The notes below the pieces were generated by a model. It searched no databases. It worked only from the letters and a program-made list of their open reading frames with translations, and was not told the DNA's origin. From positions 1 through 36,857 of the forward strand of contig CAZAED010000009.1 in NCBI GenBank assembly GCA_964484145.1: a DNA stretch of 36,857 nt, given 5' to 3'. Below, in pieces: positions 14,746-19,523 of this stretch; position 1 is the stretch's first letter, and the number at the start of each line of letters is the position of its first letter. The position numbers and the translations under genes were made by a program. The DNA comes from JAEUSF01 sp964484145 (lineage in GTDB: Bacteria; Patescibacteriota; Doudnabacteria; UBA920).

Positions 14746-17481
14746 TTATTTTTTCTTCCCCATCAAAATCTGATGCTCCTGGGTATTCAATAATCCACAC
14801 TTCTTATACTTTTTTCCGCTTCCACAGGGACACGGGTCGTTGCGGCCTACTTCCGATGAATTATTATCTGTGGCCGATGATATCACGCTCTCAGATGCAG
14901 CAGAATTTAACACAATGTTTTTGGGTGGTTGGGGTTGTTGTTGTATTTGCGCCTGGATTTTAAATATCATGTAGACCATTTGCTTATTTATTTCAGCAAT
15001 TAGTCTTTGGAACATTATATGTCCCTCTTTTTTGTATTCAACCAGCGGGTCGCGCTGACCATAGCCCCTAAGCCTTACCGAGTCACGTAAGTGGTCCATG
15101 GTGTCTAAATGCTCCATCCAGAGTTCGTCTATGCTTTGTAAGGCTACAAAACGAAGCGCGCCGTCAAACACTTCAGGACCCATTTCAGTTTCTTTTTTTG
15201 TAAATAATTCTTCCGCAACCTTATTCAGCTCATCTGTTACGGCAAATTCTTCGTCTGCCGCATTTTCCGAAGCCTGTTTAATACGATCTTTTAAAGCACT
15301 GTCTACGGGCATTAAAGTTCCCGCGGACTTTATTACTTCCTCTAACGCGTCGCCATTAGTTTCCACCACTGACTGAAAACCAAATTTTACTACATCGGCA
15401 ATTTCGTCTTTTATTAAGCTTAGGTATTCATCCCTTAAATGCTTCTCGTCTTCTTTTAAATCCGATGGCTTAACTACGCCTGGTAAATACTTTCTGCGCA
15501 GTTTGTAAATGTGATTACGCTGGTGGTTGAGTACATCGTCAAATTCCAGTACGTGCTTACGAGTGTCAAAGTTAAGACCTTCAATTTTCTTTTGGGCAGA
15601 TTCTATAGACTTTGAAACCATGCCGGCCTCAATTGGTTGATCATCAGGCAACCCCAATGTTGTCATTAAAGATTTCATACGCTCGCCGCCAAATAGGCGC
15701 ATAAGGTCATCTTCCATGGAAACAAAGAATTGGCTGCTTCCTGGGTCACCCTGACGGCCGCTACGGCCACGTAGCTGGTTGTCTATACGGCGCGATTCAT
15801 GTCGCTCTGTACCTAAAACATGAAGGCCTCCCGCTTTTCTAACTTCTTCAGCTTCGGCTATATCAACCGGGTTACCACCAAGCAAAATGTCTACGCCACG
15901 GCCTGCAATATTAGTTGCAAGGGTAATTTGACCAAGGCGTCCGGCCTGCGCAATTATTTGTGCTTCACGTTCGTGGTTTTTAGCATTTAAAATTTCAAAA
16001 GGTAGTCCTTCATTTTTTAAGTGTTCTGCCAACATTTCATTTTTAGCAATTGAAACTGTACCAATTAACACAGGCTGACCAATTTTATGACGTTCTTTTA
16101 TTTCTTTGGCAATGGCTATAAACTTTGCTTCCTCGGTTTTATAAACCATATCCTGCGTATCTTTACGCTGATTTGGTTTGTTGGTAGGAATTTGTTCTAC
16201 AGTTAACTGGTAAATTTTAAAGAATTCTTCTTCTTCGGTTTTAGCCGTACCGGTCATACCGGAAAGGAACCAATAAAGTCTAAATAAATTTTGAAAGGTA
16301 ATAGTCGCTAAAGTTTTACTTTCCGCTTGAATTTTTACACCTTCTTTTGCTTCAATAGCCTGATGAAGACCTTCGCTGTAGCGGCGCCCGAACATCATAC
16401 GGCCGGTAAATTCGTCTACAATAATAATTTCTCCGTCTTTAACTACATAGTCGCGGTCTTTTTTAAACAAAGTTTTTGCCTTTACAGCCTGCTCTATATG
16501 ATGAATAGTAGTTACGCCCTTGCTTGTATCGTAAATGTTATCTACACCTAATATTTTTTCTATTTTAGTTATACCGGCGTCTGTAAGCGATGTTGCTTTC
16601 TTTTTTTCGTCTACAATGTAGTCACTCGACTCATCGAGCTTTTCCACCATTTTCGCAAAATCGTTATATTTGGAAGTTGCGTCCATGTCTGGACTACTAA
16701 TAATTAGAGGCGTACGAGCTTCATCTATTAAGATTGAGTCAACTTCGTCCACAATTGCAAAAAATAGTTCGCGCTGCGAAAGCTGCGAAGCGTGCTGCGC
16801 CATATTGTCACGCAAATAGTCAAAACCAAGTTCGTTGTTAGTGGCATAAGTTATGTCGGCCGCGTAAGCCTCTTTGCGGGAAACTTTACGCATATGCTTT
16901 ACGTCTAAAACAAGCCCCTGTACTTGTCCTTCTACGGCTTTAATTTCTTCTTCGTCCGGCTGATAGGTTGGGTCGTAAAGGAATGATGCCTCGTGTTGAA
17001 TAGATGCGACAGATAAACCTAAATAATGGTAAATTGGTCCCATTAAAGAAGCTTGCCAACGAGCCAAATAGTCGTTAACAGTAACTAAGTGCGCGCCCTT
17101 GCCGGCTAATGCATATAAAACTAAGGGTAAAGCCGCTGTTAAAGTTTTACCTTCACCAGTTTTCATTTCAGCTATCCGGTTGTCAGACAAAGCCATACCG
17201 CCGACAATTTGCACGTCATAATGCCTTTGCGCAATTGTTCTTTTTGCCGCTTCTCTAACCAGTGCAAAAACCCGAGGGCGGATTTGTTTTAACTGTTCGG
17301 AAATTTCATCTTTCGATGTGAATTTACTAATTTCCAATTTCCAATTTCCAATTTCGGTTTTTATCTGTTCCTCGGTTAACCTAGATACTTCGTCGGCAAA
17401 AGAATTTACCACGTCCAAACCGCCTTGGTACTTTTCCAAAGCTCCCTTTTCCCCACCAAATAATTTGCTAAAAAATGACAT
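14746..17481 (-). CDS. secA: Protein translocase ATPase SecA
   Basis: SecA is the cytoplasmic ATPase that drives preproteins through SecYEG. Clear motifs are Walker A MKTGEGKT, Walker B-like DEVDSILIDEARTPLIIS, the preprotein cross-linking region, and the second helicase half (TNIAGRGVDILLGG ... QLRGRSGRQGDPGSSQFF). The C-terminus has a SEC-C motif CPCGSGKKYKKC in which the fourth ligand (His/Cys) is Gly, followed by LLNTQEHQ. I start at the ATG 17481 (911 residues), where MSFFSKLFG matches family N-termini; an in-frame TTG lies ten codons upstream. Near residue 50 the coding sequence contains three tandem copies of a heptamer (GNWKLEIS). The mRNA has a structured leader. Confidence 0.96.
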   Translation of the reverse strand: MSFFSKLFGGEKGALEKYQGGLDVVNSFADEVSRLTEEQIKTEIGNWKLEISKFTSKDEISEQLKQIRPRVFALVREAAKRTIAQRHYDVQIVGGMALSDNRIAEMKTGEGKTLTAALPLVLYALAGKGAHLVTVNDYLARWQASLMGPIYHYLGLSVASIQHEASFLYDPTYQPDEEEIKAVEGQVQGLVLDVKHMRKVSRKEAYAADITYATNNELGFDYLRDNMAQHASQLSQRELFFAIVDEVDSILIDEARTPLIISSPDMDATSKYNDFAKMVEKLDESSDYIVDEKKKATSLTDAGITKIEKILGVDNIYDTSKGVTTIHHIEQAVKAKTLFKKDRDYVVKDGEIIIVDEFTGRMMFGRRYSEGLHQAIEAKEGVKIQAESKTLATITFQNLFRLYWFLSGMTGTAKTEEEEFFKIYQLTVEQIPTNKPNQRKDTQDMVYKTEEAKFIAIAKEIKERHKIGQPVLIGTVSIAKNEMLAEHLKNEGLPFEILNAKNHEREAQIIAQAGRLGQITLATNIAGRGVDILLGGNPVDIAEAEEVRKAGGLHVLGTERHESRRIDNQLRGRSGRQGDPGSSQFFVSMEDDLMRLFGGERMKSLMTTLGLPDDQPIEAGMVSKSIESAQKKIEGLNFDTRKHVLEFDDVLNHQRNHIYKLRRKYLPGVVKPSDLKEDEKHLRDEYLSLIKDEIADVVKFGFQSVVETNGDALEEVIKSAGTLMPVDSALKDRIKQASENAADEEFAVTDELNKVAEELFTKKETEMGPEVFDGALRFVALQSIDELWMEHLDTMDHLRDSVRLRGYGQRDPLVEYKKEGHIMFQRLIAEINKQMVYMIFKIQAQIQQQPQPPKNIVLNSAASESVISSATDNNSSEVGRNDPCPCGSGKKYKKCGLLNTQEHQILMGKKK
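14760..14826 (-). repeat. secA 3' end, reference copy of the 67-bp direct repeat
   Basis: This is the partner of 14515-14581. It codes for the end of the SEC-C motif and tail of SecA. The two copies are in the same orientation with a 245-bp period. Confidence 0.88.
17331..17351. repeat. Heptanucleotide tandem repeat inside secA
   Basis: Three perfect copies of TTTCCAA plus a partial fourth lie within the secA N-terminal coding region. Three units equal seven codons, so the frame is kept; gain or loss of one unit would shift it. Confidence 0.8.
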
Positions 17482-17501
17482 AGTAGTTTTAAACAATATA
17501 A

Positions 17502-17571
17502 CTCTCTCCAAGAATTGCAGAGATGTCCCGCATTTGCGGGACAGAGAGGTTGATATTAACGTCTTTAAATG
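17502..17571 (-). promoter_or_regulatory. Structured 5' leader of secA
   Basis: Within the roughly 90-nt leader, TGTCCCGCA (17523-17531) and TGCGGGACA (17534-17542) form a 9-bp stem. Outside it, CTCTC and GAGAG words can close a larger helix that includes the GGAGAGAG purine run 21 nt before the ATG. No known autoregulatory element is recognised. Confidence 0.45.
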
Positions 17572-17578
17572 CCTCGAT

Positions 17579-17607
17579 ATTATACTATATAATAACCCAT
17601 TTGAAAA
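17579..17607 (-). promoter_or_regulatory. secA: Promoter of secA
   Basis: On the minus strand TTTTCA (17607-17602), a 17-nt spacer and TATAAT (17584-17579) give a good sigma-70-type promoter. The start point would be about 17572. Confidence 0.6.
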
Positions 17608-17623
17608 CCCTAAAAAACAATGT

Positions 17624-17657
17624 AAAAGGCGGAAAGATTTTCATCTTCCGCCCTTTT
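17624..17657 (-). terminator. Terminator of the small gene at 17641
   Basis: GGCGGAA (17628-17634) pairs with TTCCGCC (17646-17652), and further A/T pairs extend the stem. On the minus strand it ends in TTTT. The TGA stop of the upstream gene lies within the hairpin. Confidence 0.75.
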
Positions 17658-17862
17658 TGGTTATGACTACGAACTTCCGAGCGAACTCGGCCGCCGTTAT
17701 CACCCACCTGTCGATGCCCCCGAAAAAAGTTGCGGTTAAAAAAGTTACGGTAACATTGTTACCATCGACTTCGTGGGCAACCTGTTCGCCCCTTTTTCGG
17801 CCCCGGGCAGCAAAAATCAGCTTTGCCGTCGCCACTCTGGGTAGCTGATCGCCGGTAAACAT
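17641..17862 (-). CDS. Small protein of unknown function, second gene of the trp-operator island
   Basis: The predicted 73-residue product begins MFTGDQLPRV and is rich in beta-branched residues and basic clusters (ARGRKRG, ARKFVVITKKGGR). I do not recognise a family. I place the start at the ATG 17862 because it has a strong Shine-Dalgarno (GAGGG, 4 nt before the ATG), and the sequence upstream matches, out of frame, the leader of the other small gene. A longer frame open to 17961 exists. The region is richer in G+C than its neighbours, suggesting transfer. It has its own operator-like site upstream and its own terminator. It uses TGA as stop. Confidence 0.5.
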   Translation of the reverse strand: MFTGDQLPRVATAKLIFAARGRKRGEQVAHEVDGNNVTVTFLTATFFGGIDRWVITAAEFARKFVVITKKGGR

Positions 17863-17980
17863 ATTTCCCTCATTCTTCGCAGGCAAGCCAGCGCACTTGT
17901 TAATCCCACATTGTGTATTTGCGCTGGCAACTAGCGGCCAAATAACCAATTGCCAATTCAAATTTTCGGGTCCTTTTGCA
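17863..17980 (-). promoter_or_regulatory. Structured leader of the small gene at 17641 (copy 2)
   Basis: Nucleotides from TAGTGCAAAAGG to GAGGGAAATATG align with the leader of the gene at 18090. GCCAGCGCA (minus 17928-17920) pairs with TGCGCTGGC (minus 17895-17887) in a 9-bp stem with a 24-nt loop containing ACAATG and TTAACA. The distance between CAGCGC and GAGGG is 55 nt here versus 57 nt in copy 1, so the reading frame is not conserved while sequence blocks are. Confidence 0.5.
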
Positions 17981-17992
17981 CTAGCGTACTAG
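17981..17992. promoter_or_regulatory. trp-operator-like site O4 (CTAGCGTACTAG)
   Basis: Two CTAG cores are separated by 4 bp, the same arrangement as in the E. coli trp operator (CTAGTTAACTAG). It sits next to TTTTGCA, as O3 does, just upstream of the structured leader. Confidence 0.5.
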
Positions 17993-17997
17993 CCTGC

Positions 17998-18022
17998 CCG
18001 CCGAAGCTTTAGCGAAGGAGGG
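17998..18022. repeat. REP-like palindromic element, intergenic copy
   Basis: The imperfect palindrome CCGCCGAAGCTTTAGCGAAG plus AGGGG-like end matches the element inside the aminopeptidase gene (10809-10833) at 20 of 25 positions. It lies between the terminator of the upstream small gene and operator O4. Confidence 0.65.
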
Positions 18023-18045
18023 TACGTTGAAACATAAAAAGTGGG

Positions 18046-18070
18046 GCGGCAGGTTTTTTAGGCCTGCCGC
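18046..18070 (-). terminator. Terminator of the small gene at 18090
   Basis: GCGGCAGG (18046-18053) and CCTGCCGC (18063-18070) form an 8-bp GC-rich stem with a 9-nt loop. On the minus strand the sequence continues CCCACTTTTT, a moderate T-tract. Confidence 0.65.
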
Positions 18071-18089
18071 AATTGCTTGAGCTCGTCGC

Positions 18090-18365
18090 TTAATCCTCGC
18101 TCCATCCGCCGCTTGCAACGTTTGAAAAATCGTAAACTTGCTGATGCTCTGGTTTATGCTGGGCCAGCAATGCTTCAATAGCCGGGTAGTACCTCTCGTC
18201 AACCATCGCGCTAGTGATTTTATTAGTTCCATCTGCTTCAGAACGAAGATCGATATGTGCGACATTCGCTCCATTTCGTTTTAATGTAACTTCAATGGTT
18301 ATCGATCCCAGAACTGCTCCATCCAATAATAACGAACCCAGAATCTCGGAAATTTTTTCAAACAC
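18090..18365 (-). CDS. Small protein of unknown function, first gene after the trp attenuator
   Basis: The predicted 91-residue product begins (M)FEKISEILGSLLLDG, continues with a beta-like stretch SITIEVTLKRNGANVAHIDLRSE, and ends in an acidic, Gly/Trp-containing tail (NVASGGWSED). I do not recognise it. The start chosen is GTG 18365, which follows GAGGG by 4 nt, as in the second small gene; an open frame continues to 18461. There is no signal peptide or membrane helix. It lies 147 nt beyond the attenuator terminator on the same strand, so readthrough would reach it. It also has its own operator-like site. Base composition is more G+C-rich than neighbouring genes. Confidence 0.55.
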   Translation of the reverse strand: MFEKISEILGSLLLDGAVLGSITIEVTLKRNGANVAHIDLRSEADGTNKITSAMVDERYYPAIEALLAQHKPEHQQVYDFSNVASGGWSED

Positions 18366-18461
18366 TTTTCCCTCTTTCCTTGCAAGCGAGTACCCAAGCG
18401 CTCTTACCGCCTGCATTGTAGTTTTGCGCTGGATTACAAACACATCGCGAACCTTTTGCAC
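18366..18461 (-). promoter_or_regulatory. Structured leader of the small gene at 18090 (copy 1)
   Basis: It shares with copy 2 the ordered blocks GTGCAAAAGG, CCAGCGCAAA, ACAATG, TAA, GCGCT-GG, TTGC and GAGGGAAA followed by a start codon and TTT. CCAGCGC (minus 18432-18426) pairs with GCGCTTGG (minus 18401-18394) with one bulge. AAAAGG followed by ATG TGT TTG TAA makes a three-codon minimal ORF at its 5' end. Confidence 0.5.
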
Positions 18462-18478
18462 TATTGTACTAGTACGCT
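18461..18478. promoter_or_regulatory. trp-operator-like site O3 overlapping a -10-like TACAAT
   Basis: GTACTAGTAC is at 18466-18475. In plus orientation the stretch from GCACTATTG to CTAGTACGC matches the E. coli trp operator at about 16 of 20 positions as I recall it, with the right half identical. On the minus strand TACAAT (-10-like) overlaps it, so binding would block initiation or act as a roadblock. Confidence 0.55.
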
Positions 18479-18511
18479 AAAGCATTAGGATGTGGATCCT
18501 TGCCAAAACAA

Positions 18512-18605
18512 AACCACCTTCCGCAAAGGAAGGTGGTTAGAAAGAAGATTAATCCGCCGGCTGGCGGAAACACTAAACCACAAACTTTGCGAAAGAAGGC
18601 AAAGT
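18512..18605 (-). promoter_or_regulatory. Tryptophan-type transcription attenuator (segments 1 to 4)
   Basis: Minus-strand RNA. Segment 1 (18605-18599, ACTTTGC) directly follows the tandem Trp codons and pairs with GCAAAGT (18590-18584). Segment 2 (18590-18573, GCAAAGTTTGTGGTTTAG) is complementary along its length to segment 3 (18540-18523, CTAACCACCTTCCTTTGC): 6 bp, then an internal loop, then 8 bp with one bulged U. Segment 3 also forms the 5' arm of the terminator 3:4 (18538-18528 with 18522-18512, 11 bp), followed by TTGTTTTGG. The leader stop codon TAG is the last three bases of segment 2. Stalling at Trp should favour 2:3; finishing the leader should favour 3:4. Confidence 0.8.
18553..18568. 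repeat. Small GC-rich palindrome in the attenuator spacer
   Basis: TCCGCCGGCTGGCGGA can form a 6-bp hairpin between attenuator segments 2 and 3. It resembles REP-like words elsewhere in the window and would bring segments 2 and 3 together. Confidence 0.6.
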
Positions 18606-18647
18606 CCACCAAGCTGACACTGTATATTTTATAACTGCTTTACTCAT
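18573..18647 (-). CDS. trpL: Leader peptide with tandem tryptophans (trpL-like)
   Basis: ATG at 18647 opens a 24-codon frame ending in TAG at 18575-18573. Codons 13-14 are TGG TGG in the context SAWWTLPSF. Two adjacent Trp codons in so short a frame are rare by chance and match the sensing device of trp leader peptides in enteric bacteria. No Shine-Dalgarno is present. The expected transcription start (about 18649) is only about 2 nt before the ATG, so the mRNA would be nearly leaderless. Its coding region overlaps attenuator segments 1 and 2, as required for ribosome control of the folding. The gene it would control is of unknown function. The symbol is given by analogy. Confidence 0.75.
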   Translation of the reverse strand: MSKAVIKYTVSAWWTLPSFAKFVV

Positions 18648-18655
18648 ATTACTAG

Positions 18656-18682
18656 CTTATACCACAACAAAACCTTTGTCAA
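18656..18682 (-). promoter_or_regulatory. Promoter of the leader transcript
   Basis: On the minus strand TTGACA (18682-18677) directly abuts operator O2. An extended -10 TGGTATAAG lies at 18664-18656 with a short 15-nt spacer. The predicted start is near 18649. Confidence 0.65.
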
Positions 18683-18700
18683 CAGCGTACTAGTACGCTG
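18683..18700. promoter_or_regulatory. trp-operator-like site O2, perfect 18-bp palindrome
   Basis: CAGCGTACTAGTACGCTG is a perfect palindrome whose half ACTAGTACGC equals the right half of the E. coli trp operator. It touches the -35 box of the leader promoter, so a bound repressor would block RNA polymerase. Confidence 0.7.
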
Positions 18701-18753
18701 AAACACGAGCAGTCAGATTAGTTGTCAACATTATTGATGTAAAAGGCTTTATG

Positions 18754-18782
18754 TGCTACCGTACTAGTACACTAACTATACT
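18754..18782 (+). promoter_or_regulatory. trpR promoter with internal operator O1
   Basis: TATACT (18777-18782) is a good -10 placed 14 nt before the ATG. GTACTAGTAC (18761-18770) occupies the spacer just upstream of it, the usual place for autorepression. The -35 (about 18754) is weak. Confidence 0.6.
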
Positions 18783-18796
18783 AACGTGAAAGGTTT

Positions 18797-19087
18797 ATGC
18801 AATACAAACACGAATATGGCGTGGAGCTAGAAAAACTAATTGAAAAAATTGGGCAGAGTAAAGACAAAAAACTTATGAGAGAGTTTTTATTCGATTTGCT
18901 TTCCCCTGCTGAATACCGGGAATTGTCGGTTCGTTGGCAAATTATTAAAATGCTTGAACAAAAAGTTCCCCACAGGGAAATTGCGAAAAAACTTAAGGTT
19001 AGCGTTGCAACCATAAACCGGGGCAGTATGGAACTGGCCAACAAAAAAGGCGGCTTTAAAGCCGCCCTAAGTAAATATTCTAAATAA
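18797..19087 (+). CDS. trpR: TrpR-family transcriptional repressor
   Basis: This 96-residue protein aligns with E. coli TrpR over the DNA- and tryptophan-binding core: LLSPAEYRELSVRWQIIKML and SVATINRGSMEL. Arg46 and Arg75 correspond to Arg54 and Arg84, which hold the Trp co-repressor, and Thr72 and Gly76 to Thr81 and Gly85. Ser88 of E. coli is Glu79 here, so ligand affinity may differ. The related YerC/YecD group is an alternative label, but the CTAG-type palindromes in its own promoter and in four neighbouring places favour a true trp repressor. The Shine-Dalgarno GAAAGG lies 3 nt before the ATG. Its 3' coding end doubles as the hpf terminator. It is one of only two plus-strand genes in the window. 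Confidence 0.87.
   Translation: MQYKHEYGVELEKLIEKIGQSKDKKLMREFLFDLLSPAEYRELSVRWQIIKMLEQKVPHREIAKKLKVSVATINRGSMELANKKGGFKAALSKYSK
19041..19066 (-). terminator. Terminator of hpf lying inside the trpR coding sequence
   Basis: GGCGGCTTTAAAGCCGCC (19049-19066) is a perfect 18-bp palindrome within trpR codons for GGFKAA. On the minus strand it is followed by TTTTTTG (19048-19042), a proper T-tract for the convergent hpf transcript. Confidence 0.85.
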
Positions 19088-19092
19088 ATAAG

Positions 19093-19422
19093 CTACACTA
19101 GCTTAGCTTCTCGTCTGGCTTTTTTTATTTTGCTTAATTTCTTGTCTTTAAGCTTAGCTAACTGCTCTTTAATTTTAGGCATTACCAAGTCCATTGCTGA
19201 ATAAAAATCCATACCGTAACTTTCCGCGTAACAACCGTTAGGTTTTATGTCTACTTCCGCGCGGTTAAACATGCCGTTTTTGTGGCGCTTAGACACTTCT
19301 AGTTCAACATGCACCTTATGCTCTGGCTTTAAAAACTTTTCTATGGTAGATATTTTGTCTTCAACAAAGGCTTTAATTGCTGGGGTTAAGGTTGTGTTGG
19401 TTGCTTTGTAGCTAATATTCAT
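19093..19422 (-). CDS. hpf: Ribosome hibernation-promoting factor (HPF/RaiA, short form)
   Basis: HPF binds the decoding region of idle 30S subunits and protects ribosomes during slow growth. The 109-residue product has the S30AE-type fold signatures: MNISYKATNTTLTPAIKAFVEDKI at the start, HVELEVSKRHKNGMFNRAEVDI, and the DFYSAMDLVMPKIKEQLAKLKDK helix. The C-terminus is rich in Lys/Arg and lacks the long-form dimerisation domain. I start at ATG 19422, which begins the first beta strand; a TTG at 19482 would add 20 unrelated residues encoded by a repeat element. It is convergent with trpR, with 5 bp between. Confidence 0.93.
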   Translation of the reverse strand: MNISYKATNTTLTPAIKAFVEDKISTIEKFLKPEHKVHVELEVSKRHKNGMFNRAEVDIKPNGCYAESYGMDFYSAMDLVMPKIKEQLAKLKDKKLSKIKKARREAKLV

Positions 19423-19429
19423 AGGTAGA

Positions 19430-19512
19430 TTGAGATGATTGATCAAGATTGACCATGAGTAGCATGATTTATTCTTGTTCAATCTTTTAATTCTTTTAAA
19501 TCTTGTTCAATA
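19430..19512 (-). repeat. Shared 5' repeat module, hpf copy
   Basis: GATTGAACAAGA and TCTTGATCAATC words flank a short centre and can pair. A 34-bp block (19473-19506) is identical to 32615-32648 upstream of rplQ. Confidence 0.8.
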
Positions 19513-19523
19513 TAACTATTATA

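Noticed and set aside
14618..14800. Overlapping 60-codon frame antisense in phase to the secA end
   Set aside because: It overlaps secA and the membrane ORF in another frame and has a composition unlike a protein (RNRACISKRFKGKYQ).
17863..17961. Longer 106-codon version of the small gene at 17641
   Set aside because: The extra 33 codons start at TTG and cover the leader that is shared, out of frame, with the other small gene; the ATG at 17862 has the good Shine-Dalgarno.
17318..18480. Open frames on the plus strand through 17318-17848 and 18214-18480
   Set aside because: They run antisense to secA and the small genes, lack Shine-Dalgarno sites, and their peptides are low-complexity or mirror the minus-strand repeats.
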